A stretch of DNA of 64,000 nt from JBBATK01 sp046297095 (GTDB lineage: Bacteria > Bacteroidota > Ignavibacteria > Kapaibacteriales > NICIL-2). The notes beneath the pieces are model-generated. The model had not been told where the DNA came from. It saw nothing but the letters and a program-made list of their open reading frames with translations, and did no database searches. Within the stretch, counting starts at the first letter, position 1; each line of letters begins with the position of its first letter. The stretch is taken from the NCBI GenBank assembly GCA_046297095.1, contig JBKCNS010000040.1:1-64000 (forward strand). The letters are read 5' to 3'. Of this stretch, positions 41,597-49,533 are shown one piece after another. The position numbers and the translations under genes are program-made.

Positions 41597-43015
41597 CTAC
41601 CCTATCATGTCCATAACTCGTTGCGACACACGCAGCAAACGAGCGTCGTCGTTATGAGCTGCTTGTAACTGCATTCCTATAGGGAAGCCGTTGCTTCCTG
41701 CGCCTGCCGGAATACTTATCGCAGGAATGCCTGCCAGATTTGCGGATACGGTGAACAAATCATTCAAATACATCTCTATGGGATTTGTGGACTTTTCTCC
41801 CCGGCGAAATGCAGTACTTGGCGTAGTGGGAAGGAACAATACACTACACTCGGAAAAAATCTGTTTGTAACCATCGAGTACTTTACGACGTGCCTGTTGG
41901 CCTTTCTTGTAGTACGCGTCATAATATCCGCTGGACAGCACAAAGGTGCCCAGCATGATTCGACGCTGAACTTCTTCGCCAAACCCTTCGGAACGCGAGA
42001 GCATAATAAAGTCGTCATCATCACCGGCATTGGCAGTGCGATGCCCAAAGCGCACGCCATCAAAGCGAGACAGATTTGCCGAGGCTTCGGCCGTAGCCAG
42101 AATATAGTACGTTGGAATCCAGGCTTCTTTGCCCTCCAAGGAAACAGTAACGGTGCGAATTCCGGCAGACTGAATAGTGCGAATACTGTTTGCGTATCGT
42201 TCCAAAATTTCTTCAGAGCAGCCTTCAATCACAGACGCATCTACGATGCCAATACAGAGATCATCGTCGTGGTGAGCAAGCGCTGCATGCGAGGTATCCG
42301 GTGGTAGTGGGGATGTTGTAGAGTCCTTTGCATCACTGCCACTCATGGCGTCGTACACCCGTGCGATATCTTCGATAGAATGAGCAAATGGACCAATCTG
42401 ATCCAACGATGAAGCAAACGCAACAAGGCCATACCGAGAAACTCTGCCGTATGTGGGTTTATATCCAATCACTCCACAAAAGGCTGCGGGCTGGCGAATG
42501 GATCCGCCGGTATCCGATCCAAGGGACACATGGCAGTGCCCATCGGCTACCGCCACGGCAGAGCCGCCCGAAGAACCGCCGGGAACATACGAGGAATCCA
42601 GCGGGTGGCCCACCGGTCCATAAGCCGATGTCTCGTTGGATGAACCCATGGCAAACTCGTCGCAATTCGTCTTGCCGATGAAAATCGCACCATGACTCTT
42701 AAGGCGTTCGGCCACGGTAGCATTATATACGGGAGTGAATCCCTTAAGCATGGCTGAGCCGCATGTTAAAGGAAGCCCGCGAAGAGAGATGTTGTCTTTC
42801 ACGGCAATTACCATTCCTTCCAAAGCGCGTTCCGTACCCTCCGAAAATCGACGATCCGACTCCAGCGCATCTATACGTGCTTGCTCGGCATCGACCACCA
42901 AAAACGCATTGAGTTCCGAGCGCTCATTGATGCGCTGCAAGAACCGTTCTACCTCTGCTGCGGTAGTGGTTTGCATGGCTAGTCGTTGACGACGAAAGTG
43001 GCTGTAGGAATTCAT
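41597..43015 (-). CDS. gatA: Glutamyl-tRNA(Gln)/Asp-tRNA(Asn) amidotransferase subunit A
   Basis: 472 residues. Amidase-signature residues are clear: catalytic Lys in AVKDNIS, PGGSSGGSAVAVA with the cis-Ser, and SLGSDTGGSIRQPAAFCG with the nucleophile Ser. RRIMLGTFVLSSGYYDAYYKK is typical of GatA rather than other amidases. With GatB and GatC (not in the window) it converts Glu-tRNA(Gln) to Gln-tRNA(Gln). The N-terminal helical part is about ten residues shorter than in Bacillus GatA. It is the last gene of the psd-to-gatA run and ends 8 bp from the convergent NTPase-like gene. Confidence 0.95.
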   Translation of the reverse strand: MNSYSHFRRQRLAMQTTTAAEVERFLQRINERSELNAFLVVDAEQARIDALESDRRFSEGTERALEGMVIAVKDNISLRGLPLTCGSAMLKGFTPVYNATVAERLKSHGAIFIGKTNCDEFAMGSSNETSAYGPVGHPLDSSYVPGGSSGGSAVAVADGHCHVSLGSDTGGSIRQPAAFCGVIGYKPTYGRVSRYGLVAFASSLDQIGPFAHSIEDIARVYDAMSGSDAKDSTTSPLPPDTSHAALAHHDDDLCIGIVDASVIEGCSEEILERYANSIRTIQSAGIRTVTVSLEGKEAWIPTYYILATAEASANLSRFDGVRFGHRTANAGDDDDFIMLSRSEGFGEEVQRRIMLGTFVLSSGYYDAYYKKGQQARRKVLDGYKQIFSECSVLFLPTTPSTAFRRGEKSTNPIEMYLNDLFTVSANLAGIPAISIPAGAGSNGFPIGMQLQAAHNDDARLLRVSQRVMDMIG

Positions 43016-43076
43016 GGGGATTAGAAAGAGAGATTCAAATGGAAGCTAGCTGCAACAGTACGATATGGATTCGTTT

Positions 43077-43517
43077 CTACCGTGAACGCGAAACCGAACC
43101 GTGGGCCGGCTGTATCACAACAATAGGCGCATCCTCAGCGGGGAATGACGGCGTTGAGTCTGGCAATTCGTCCGGCGTTCCTTCTCGAACTTCTTCCGGA
43201 ACTTCTTCCTGCATTGCTTCCTGCGTAAATGGCTGCGATGATAGCTCTGTTGAAAAATCAGGACTCAAATCAGGTGTGAGCTGCTCAGTCGTTTGGATCT
43301 GCGTGCTTGCATCTGCAGGCAATCTATCCACTTCTTCAGCCGTTTCCAATTGTGTAGAGATATCTCGTAAGTGACTGGTGAACTCATCCTGGGCACGCCG
43401 CACCTTTCGCATTCCATTACCCACCATGGATGCGATTTCGGGGATCTTTCGCGGTCCAAACAGCAAAAGAATTGCAAGAACGATGAGCAGGATTTCTCCA
43501 CCGCCAACATCAAACAT
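43077..43517 (-). CDS. TatA/TatB-like Sec-independent translocase protein with long acidic tail
   Basis: 146 residues. The N-terminal helix and hinge are typical (MFDVGGGEILLIVLAILLLF then FGPRKIPEIASMVG), followed by an amphipathic helix (RKVRRAQDEFTSHLRDIS). The C-terminal half is a Glu/Asp/Pro/Thr-rich, probably disordered tail. The GGGEILLI start is like TatA, but the length and tail are like TatB. Together with the 56-residue TatA next to it this may form a TatA/TatB pair; tatC is not in the window. Confidence 0.88.
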   Translation of the reverse strand: MFDVGGGEILLIVLAILLLFGPRKIPEIASMVGNGMRKVRRAQDEFTSHLRDISTQLETAEEVDRLPADASTQIQTTEQLTPDLSPDFSTELSSQPFTQEAMQEEVPEEVREGTPDELPDSTPSFPAEDAPIVVIQPAHGSVSRSR

Positions 43518-43629
43518 CTTAGATTCTCCGCAAGTACAAGTACGAGTGCGAGCACGACAGTACCAACGTCTACAATAGCCACGTCAATCAAACGGTACAT
43601 TGGCCACGTACACGAGCAATACCGGGTGC

Positions 43630-43800
43630 TTACTCTTTGGTTGAAGAATCTGCAGAGTCGGTTTTGCCGCCGGCTGCTTCCTTAAATTCACGCACGCCGC
43701 TTCCCAGGCCGCGCATAAGTTCCGGAATCTTTCTGCCGCCGAAGAAAATGAGAATGCCTATGATAATCACAAGCAATTCAGGGGTTCCCAGACCGAACAT
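43630..43800 (-). CDS. tatA: Sec-independent protein translocase TatA
   Basis: 56 residues, found by reading the minus strand by hand. It starts MFGLGTPELLVIIIGILIFF, a short membrane helix, followed by the FGGRKIPELMRGLG hinge and amphipathic helix, then GVREFKEAAGG and a short charged end. This is the standard TatA layout; TatA forms the pore for folded proteins carrying twin-arginine signals. It lies between purQ and the longer TatA/B-like gene on the same strand. Confidence 0.92.
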   Translation of the reverse strand: MFGLGTPELLVIIIGILIFFGGRKIPELMRGLGSGVREFKEAAGGKTDSADSSTKE

Positions 43801-43854
43801 AATAACCTCACAAAAAAGGATTAGGTAGAGTGTCGAATGTAGACGTTGATGTAG

Positions 43855-44553
43855 CTATACAGCTGCAAAATGTTGCGCAAGTGAATGAAAAATGCCTAGG
43901 CCGTCCGAACCGCCTAACAGGGCATCACACACTCGCTCGGGATGCGGCATCAAGCCCATCACATTGCCACGTTCAGAAATGATACCGGCAATATTGTTGA
44001 TCGAGCCATTGGGATTGGAATTGCGATCGGTAACGCCGGAGCTGTTGCAATAGCGAAACACAATGCGCTGGTTGTTTTCCAAATCGTCAATGGTTTGCTG
44101 ATCGGCAAAAAACGAACCTTCGCCGTGGGCAATGGGCATCGACACAATCTCGTGTGCAGCATATGCCGACGTAAAGGCCGTAGTGTTGTTCTCCACTACC
44201 ATAGTGACGGACTTACATGAAAACAATTGATGACTGTTCCGAGCCAGGGCCCCGGGAAGAAGACCTGCCTCCGTAAGAACCTGAAATCCATTACAAACAC
44301 CAAGCACATAGCCGCCGTTGTTGGCAAAGTCTATCACTGCTTTCATTATGGGAGAGAATCGTGCGATTGCTCCGCTTCGAAGGTAGTCGCCATATGAAAA
44401 CCCGCCCGGAAGAATAATGCAGTCAATGTCTGAGGGTATAACTGTTTCCTTGTGCCACAAAAAACGCGACGATGCATGAGCGTTTGTTTGTGTTGCGTAC
44501 AACGCGTCGTGGTCGCAATTGGAACCGGGAAAAACTACAATTCCGTAGTTCAC
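43855..44553 (-). CDS. purQ: FGAM synthase, glutamine amidotransferase subunit
   Basis: 232 residues. Class I amidotransferase signs: VVFPGSNCDHD at the start, LPGGFSYGDYLRSGAIARFSP, and the nucleophile Cys in LGVCNGFQVLTEAGLLPGAL; the C-terminal HPER (MPHPERVCD) supplies the catalytic His. It feeds ammonia from glutamine to PurL for FGAM formation. It starts with GTG and overlaps the purS stop (GTGA), so PurS and PurQ are coupled. PurL is not in the window. Confidence 0.96.
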   Translation of the reverse strand: MNYGIVVFPGSNCDHDALYATQTNAHASSRFLWHKETVIPSDIDCIILPGGFSYGDYLRSGAIARFSPIMKAVIDFANNGGYVLGVCNGFQVLTEAGLLPGALARNSHQLFSCKSVTMVVENNTTAFTSAYAAHEIVSMPIAHGEGSFFADQQTIDDLENNQRIVFRYCNSSGVTDRNSNPNGSINNIAGIISERGNVMGLMPHPERVCDALLGGSDGLGIFHSLAQHFAAV

Positions 44554-44807
44554 GCTACCTCCTGTACATCAACGATGAAGTCTTCCATGATGGGGTTTGC
44601 GATGAGCTTTTGACAACACTCCGTGGCAAACTGTTCCGCTTGAGAATTCGACTCCGCCTCCACGGTAAAGGTGACGTGCTTGCCCATGCGAACATGCGAC
44701 ACAGACGTGTACCCCATGGTGTGCAGAGCATGCTCTACGGTTTTTCCCTGAACATCCAAGATTCCGCTTCGTAAGGTGATCGTGATACTCGCCGTATAGG
44801 TTTTCAT
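44550..44807 (-). CDS. purS: FGAM synthase subunit PurS
   Basis: 85 residues, the normal size. The pattern LRSGILDVQGKTVEHALHTMGY and the ending NPIMEDFIVDV are diagnostic of PurS. PurS forms the ternary complex with PurL and PurQ and helps ammonia transfer. It lies between pssA and purQ on the same strand and overlaps purQ by 4 bp. Confidence 0.95.
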   Translation of the reverse strand: MKTYTASITITLRSGILDVQGKTVEHALHTMGYTSVSHVRMGKHVTFTVEAESNSQAEQFATECCQKLIANPIMEDFIVDVQEVA

Positions 44808-44868
44808 TTTCGTTTTTTTGTAATAATCGTGTGTATCAAATCTTCATGCAAACTAATCACAATGCTCG

Positions 44869-45672
44869 TTATTCCTCCGATGGATAGAAGATCTCTTCTT
44901 CATCGTCGGTAGACTCCACTTCGTCATCCACCGGTGTTTGACCTCGAACAAGCTCCAGTACATACCGAGCGGCCCCGGTAATCATATATCCCGCCATGAA
45001 TGGAAACACCGACACGCCCTTGGTTACAATGCCTGCTATCATGCCGCTCATGGTGACAACAAACAAAACAGGATGCTGTTTAAGACTGCGTTTCGACGGA
45101 CGGGGGAGATTGTCATATTTGATTGTACTGATCATGGCTCCCGCAACGAGCAGCGTTACGGCGGGTGTCCATAGGTCAATGCCGCCGGGCAACAGCACAC
45201 CGCGCTCCGGCACCAGAACGTAAAAGGTGACAAAAGAAACTATAGTCAATGCGCCGGCCGGTATTGGCATTCCGCGAAAGTACTCTTTATCCTCCAGCGA
45301 GGAAATGTTCGCATTGAAACGCGCCAAGCGAAACACTCCGGCCATTGCGGGAATAGAAGCGAACAATATCCCCGTATCAGGATGATATTGATAGAAGGTT
45401 TGATACAACAAGAACGAGGGCGCTACGCCAAAGGAAACAGCATCGCACAATGAATCAAGCTCCACGCCTAGTTCACTGGCGGAACGAGTTAAACGTGCCA
45501 TCACTCCATCTAACATGTCAAAAATGCCGGCGGCAAAGATCAACGCTGTGCCTTGCGCAAAATCACGGTTGGAGTACGCAATGATGGCAGAGAATCCGCA
45601 GAACAGATTCGCCAAAGTGAAGAGGTTCGGAATGACCGAACGCGTACGTCGAAATGACACGTTGGTTTTCAC
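44869..45672 (-). CDS. pssA: CDP-diacylglycerol--serine O-phosphatidyltransferase
   Basis: 267 residues. The CDP-alcohol phosphatidyltransferase motif D-G-x2-A-R-x8-G-x3-D-x3-D is present in FDMLDGVMARLTRSASELGV and the following ELDSLCDAV. Several membrane helices are predicted. It makes phosphatidylserine, which Psd encoded next to it turns into phosphatidylethanolamine. It starts with GTG 1 bp after the psd stop codon. The C-terminus carries an acidic tail (DDEVESTDDEEEIF). Confidence 0.93.
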   Translation of the reverse strand: MKTNVSFRRTRSVIPNLFTLANLFCGFSAIIAYSNRDFAQGTALIFAAGIFDMLDGVMARLTRSASELGVELDSLCDAVSFGVAPSFLLYQTFYQYHPDTGILFASIPAMAGVFRLARFNANISSLEDKEYFRGMPIPAGALTIVSFVTFYVLVPERGVLLPGGIDLWTPAVTLLVAGAMISTIKYDNLPRPSKRSLKQHPVLFVVTMSGMIAGIVTKGVSVFPFMAGYMITGAARYVLELVRGQTPVDDEVESTDDEEEIFYPSEE

Positions 45673-45673
45673 G

Positions 45674-46333
45674 TTATGGTAAGCGTGCTAATAGAGTTTC
45701 AGCTGCAGTAACAACGTCGCCTTCCTTCACCATTACCTTCGTGCCGGGAGGAAGAATCACATCCATTCGGGAACCAAACTTCATCATACCGAAACGTTGC
45801 CCGGCCGTTGCAGTATCGTGCACTTTGGTATCGTACACAATTCGTCGGGCCAGATATCCGGTGATTTGCTTGAAAAGGACTTTGCCATGCGCGGTATTCA
45901 CTCCAATTATGCTTCGCTCATTCAATTCGGAGGACTTCGGGTGCCATGCCACCAGATAATCACCTTGCACATACCGTACGTACTCCACCGGTCCCGATAC
46001 GGGATAGCGGTTTACGTGGACGTTCAGAGGTGAGAGAAAAATACTTACCTGTGTAGCCGGACCGAGTAAATACTCTTTTTCTTCGATGGTGGAAACCTGC
46101 ACCACTTTGCCATCGGCCGGGGCCACTACCAGCGCAGAATCTGCTGCGGCCTCCGGATGAAGCACTCGCTCCGGATCGCGGAAAAACCACAAACTCAATG
46201 CAAGAACGGCAGTACCCAGTACGAGTAGGGGATAGCTTATCCACGGGCGCGAGACGAGTACGGCAACTACAATAAGAAGCGTGCTGAATGCGATGAGAAT
46301 GAGAAGGTTGTCTATACCGTACTTTGAAAACAT
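45674..46333 (-). CDS. psd: Phosphatidylserine decarboxylase proenzyme (short type)
   Basis: 219 residues, the short form common in Bacteroidetes and Chlorobi. An N-terminal membrane region (about 8-55) is followed by VVAPADGKVV, the SPLNVHVNRYPVSGP motif and the self-cleavage site F-G-S-R near the C-terminus (FGMMKFGSRMDV), where Gly-Ser is expected to be cut to form the pyruvoyl group. It produces phosphatidylethanolamine. The ATG at 46333 is chosen; an earlier in-frame start would add a non-conserved stretch. It leads the run psd-pssA-purS-purQ-tatA-tatA/B-gatA. Confidence 0.93.
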   Translation of the reverse strand: MFSKYGIDNLLILIAFSTLLIVVAVLVSRPWISYPLLVLGTAVLALSLWFFRDPERVLHPEAAADSALVVAPADGKVVQVSTIEEKEYLLGPATQVSIFLSPLNVHVNRYPVSGPVEYVRYVQGDYLVAWHPKSSELNERSIIGVNTAHGKVLFKQITGYLARRIVYDTKVHDTATAGQRFGMMKFGSRMDVILPPGTKVMVKEGDVVTAAETLLARLP

Positions 46334-46506
46334 AATAAGGGTTCGTAGTAAGGGAAGCTTGCGGAATACGCAGGTCGCCACAACTTTTCCACAACGAGAC
46401 TCGGACCTCCGTCATCCACTGATGTGGTGCGTATCTTGCGCCTGCGAAGTTAGGAAATAGACCACTTCGCCACGAACGCTTTTTATCCTCATCGGAGTCA
46501 TACGCA

Positions 46507-47628
46507 ATGAAGTTCTCGATTGCACTTTCAGACTTTGCCCGCTCTCTTCAACAGATTTTGCCGGCTATTCCGCCCAAATCAACATTATACGTTCTTGAGC
46601 ATGTGCACTGCTCTCTGAGCAATGGAACATTGACTCTTCTTGCCACCGATCAGGAGCTATCGGTGTCTACATCCATGAATGTCATGAGCAGCGAAGGTGG
46701 CGAGGTGCTTATACCGGCGCGCAAATTGAACGAGCTTGTGCGCTCGCTTGGCCAAGGCAGTATGGTAGATATCTCCGTTGATATGGAATCCTACTTGGTA
46801 ACTCTGCGTACAGCCACCGGTGAGTACTTCATCAAAGGTATGGACGTTTCGGAGTTTCCTGTGTTGCCCGAGTTTCCTCAAGGTACATCGGTTACCCTTA
46901 CAAAAGCAGCGGTGCAGCGCATCGCGAACAAAACAACATTTGCTGTTTCCACCGAAGAGTATCGCCCCGCCATGACCGGCGTCTATTTCGAGTTCAACGG
47001 CGACGAACTGATTTCCGTTGCAACGGACGGCTATCGCCTTGTAAAGCTTACAACGGCGGCAGAGGGTCAGAATTTCCCGGAGAATTTGCACGCTATCATC
47101 CCGGCGCGTACGGTGAATCTGCTCGCCAAAGCGGAGTCGGATGTGGTGCTTGCTATCAACAAAACACACGCCCAATTCAGCAATGATATCACCACGATCA
47201 CTACGCGTCTTATCGACGAAAAGTTTCCCAACTACGACAACGTGATTCCTAAGGACAACGACAAAGTGTGTTCCGTTGCGCAATCCAGCCTCGTGTCTGC
47301 CATTCGCCGCGTTTCGCTCTTTACAAGCACGGTTTCGCCTCAGGTTCGCTTCGCAATCAAAGAAGATATGATTCAGGTGAGTGCGGAAGACAGCGAGTCG
47401 GGTAATAAAGCTAAGGAAGTGGTGCCGGCGGAGTTCGCTTCGGAGCCCATGGATATAGGTTTTAACTACCGGTACATCGAAGAATCTCTGCAGCACATCA
47501 GCGCTGACGACATGACCGATGGCGTGATAGACATTCTTCTCAGTTCGCCAACAAGGGCGGTGCTGATTAAGCCCAAGGCAGAGAAGGATACGCTGCTTAT
47601 GCTCGTGATGCCCATGCGCATCTCGTAA
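46507..47628 (+). CDS. dnaN: DNA polymerase III beta sliding clamp
   Basis: 373 residues, typical length. Three repeated clamp domains are expected; clear parts are LQQILPAIPPKSTLYVLEHV, LLATDQELSVSTSM, the first-domain motif GEYFIKGMDVSEFPVLPEFP, LISVATDGYRLVKLT in domain 2, and the C-terminal LLMLVMPMRIS that matches the end of bacterial beta clamps. The clamp tethers polymerase III to DNA. dnaA and recF are not adjacent. A TATCTTGC element about 70 bp upstream is a near-match to the -7 box. A strong terminator follows. Confidence 0.97.
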   Translation: MKFSIALSDFARSLQQILPAIPPKSTLYVLEHVHCSLSNGTLTLLATDQELSVSTSMNVMSSEGGEVLIPARKLNELVRSLGQGSMVDISVDMESYLVTLRTATGEYFIKGMDVSEFPVLPEFPQGTSVTLTKAAVQRIANKTTFAVSTEEYRPAMTGVYFEFNGDELISVATDGYRLVKLTTAAEGQNFPENLHAIIPARTVNLLAKAESDVVLAINKTHAQFSNDITTITTRLIDEKFPNYDNVIPKDNDKVCSVAQSSLVSAIRRVSLFTSTVSPQVRFAIKEDMIQVSAEDSESGNKAKEVVPAEFASEPMDIGFNYRYIEESLQHISADDMTDGVIDILLSSPTRAVLIKPKAEKDTLLMLVMPMRIS

Positions 47629-47729
47629 TTGATTCCAGGTATGCAGTTACACCATAGAAGAAATACGCATCGATAGTGTCGTTCGTACGCAACGACGACG
47701 CTTGGGGCGGGTAGATTTCAGAAAAAGAT

Positions 47730-47760
47730 AAAAGCCGATTCACGTGAATCGGCTTTTTTG
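47730..47760. terminator. Terminator between dnaN and the aldehyde dehydrogenase gene
   Basis: A 28-bp perfect palindrome (47730-47757) with arms AAAAGCCGATT/AATCGGCTTTT around CACGTG, followed by T-run on plus. An A-rich flank on the other side may make it bidirectional. Confidence 0.9.
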
Positions 47761-47862
47761 TTGTTGTCTTGTTTGGCCTGTAGAGAAGCGTGAATAGTCG
47801 TTGGAGCTGAGTGAAGCTCTGATTGTATCTCTGAATTGAGCACAGAGTCTAGCAATTCAATT

Positions 47863-49344
47863 CTAGTAGTTATCAATTTGCGCTCGCTGCAACGCGCCGC
47901 TGTAATCGATATACACAGACTTCCACTCGGTGAAGATGTCGAATACCGTCCATCCGCCTTCACGATGGCCGTTTCCGGTACCTTTGATACCTCCAAAGGG
48001 CATGTGCGCTTCAGCGCCGATAGTGGGAGCATTGATATAGGTAATACCGGCCTCGATATCGCGAATCGCAGCAAAGGCGTTGTTGATGTTTGCCGTGTAC
48101 AATGCCGACGACAATCCGTATTTGCAGTCGTTGGCAAGATCTACCGCGTGCTGAAAGCTCTCTGCCTTCGAGACAGCGAGTACCGGACCAAATACTTCCT
48201 CGCGGAACAGGGTCATGTTCGGAGTTACGTCGATAAAGATGGTAGGAGCAATGAAGTTGCCTTTGCCTAAATCGTTCTCGGTGATTTTATCGCCGCCGAG
48301 CACGCACGTGGCACCCTCGCTCTTGGCAATGCGAATGAACTCCATGATCTTCTCACATTGGCGGGCATTAATTACGGGGCCAACATCCGTGCCCTCGGCA
48401 AGGCCCGGCCCAAGGCGTAGCTTCGAAGCTCTGGTAAGAAGTTTGTTGATAACAGTATCGTAAACGTCCTTGTGTAGAATTGCTCTGGAGGTGGCAGTAC
48501 AGCGCTGACCTGTGGTACCGAAGGCACCCCACAGAATACCATCTACTGCCAAGTCAAGGTCTGCATCGTCCATCACGATGACCGCATTTTTCCCCCCCAT
48601 TTCCAACGATACTTTCTTGTTCAATGAACCACAACGCGAGGCAATATGTTTGCCGGTGGTTGTTGAACCGGTGAAACCAATCACGCGCACATCATTGTGC
48701 TCTACCAGCGCGGAGCCGGTGTCGCCGTTGCCGTGAACTACATTAAACACTCCGGCAGGCACACCTGCCTCTTCCAGAATCTCGGCGAAGATGTTGGCCG
48801 AATGAGGAGCATCATCCGAAGGTTTCCACACCACCGTGTTTCCACACGCCAAAGCGGGAAGAATTTTCCACGAAGGAACGGCAATGGGGAAGTTCCATGC
48901 CGTGATGATGCCGCATACGCCAATAGGCATGCGGAAGGAGAGATTCATTTTGTTTGCTAACTCGCTGGGCGTGTTGTAGCCGAATAAACGTCGAGTTTCC
49001 GTGGCTGAATAATACGCTGTATCAATTGCTTCCTGAATGTCGCCTTTTGTCTCAAAAACGGGTTTTCCCATTTCGCGCGTCATCACGGCGGCAAGCTCGT
49101 CTTTGCGACGCAGAAAAATATCACCGGCGCGGCGCAGAATGTCACCACGCTTTGGAGCAGGCATGGTGCTCCAAGCCCTGTAGGCACGAGCCGCAGCGTG
49201 AACCGCGGTGTCTACATCCTTTGCATCGGAAAGGGGAAAACTACCGATCACATCGGAAGTATCTGCGGGGTTGCAGTTGTCGAAGGCAGCTCCGCCGTGT
49301 GCAGACACCCATGCTCCGTTGATATAGTTATGAAAAACACTCAT
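47863..49344 (-). CDS. Aldehyde dehydrogenase (ALDH superfamily)
   Basis: 493 residues with a complete ALDH fold: PIGVCGIITAWNFPIAVPSWK, FTGSTTTGKHIA (cofactor loop), LEMGGKNAVIVMDDAD with the general-base Glu, and GTTGQRCTATSR with the catalytic Cys. The ending FGGIKGTGNGHREGGWTVFD and WKSVYIDYSGALQRAQIDN is like the group annotated as semialdehyde dehydrogenases (alpha-aminoadipate or similar), so an amino-acid-derived aldehyde is a fair guess, not certain. A -7 box lies 72 bp upstream. The gene stands alone. Confidence 0.9.
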   Translation of the reverse strand: MSVFHNYINGAWVSAHGGAAFDNCNPADTSDVIGSFPLSDAKDVDTAVHAAARAYRAWSTMPAPKRGDILRRAGDIFLRRKDELAAVMTREMGKPVFETKGDIQEAIDTAYYSATETRRLFGYNTPSELANKMNLSFRMPIGVCGIITAWNFPIAVPSWKILPALACGNTVVWKPSDDAPHSANIFAEILEEAGVPAGVFNVVHGNGDTGSALVEHNDVRVIGFTGSTTTGKHIASRCGSLNKKVSLEMGGKNAVIVMDDADLDLAVDGILWGAFGTTGQRCTATSRAILHKDVYDTVINKLLTRASKLRLGPGLAEGTDVGPVINARQCEKIMEFIRIAKSEGATCVLGGDKITENDLGKGNFIAPTIFIDVTPNMTLFREEVFGPVLAVSKAESFQHAVDLANDCKYGLSSALYTANINNAFAAIRDIEAGITYINAPTIGAEAHMPFGGIKGTGNGHREGGWTVFDIFTEWKSVYIDYSGALQRAQIDNY

Positions 49345-49416
49345 GAAACTCCTTGATACATTAGTGAAAATTATTGATCACGTTTGCCGGTTACAACGAA
49401 CCGGATTTTGAGAATG

Positions 49417-49424
49417 CAAAAATA
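49417..49424 (-). promoter_or_regulatory. Candidate -7 box (TATTTTTG) for the aldehyde dehydrogenase gene
   Basis: Minus-strand match to TAnnTTTG, 72 bp before the ATG at 49344; divergent from the bshC box. Confidence 0.4.
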
Positions 49425-49499
49425 GGAGTAAATGCTGCCAAAGAGAGAGTGAGTGCTAATGTTCGAAAGCACTCAACCCCACGGCGAGTCCGGGCTGTC

Positions 49500-49507
49500 T
49501 ATTTTTG
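49500..49507 (+). promoter_or_regulatory. Candidate -7 box (TATTTTTG) for bshC
   Basis: Plus-strand match, 26 bp before the ATG at 49534, and inside a longer open frame, which supports the later start. Confidence 0.5.
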
Positions 49508-49533
49508 TGACACTATCTACAAACGGCGTTTAC

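Noticed and set aside
46385..46393. TTTTCCACA, a near DnaA box upstream of dnaN, as sign of a replication origin
   Set aside because: Only a single imperfect box, no AT-rich unwinding region and no dnaA nearby.
46657..47496. 279-codon open frame antisense to dnaN
   Set aside because: Shadow of a well-supported gene; the protein is His/Arg/Cys-rich with no family pattern.
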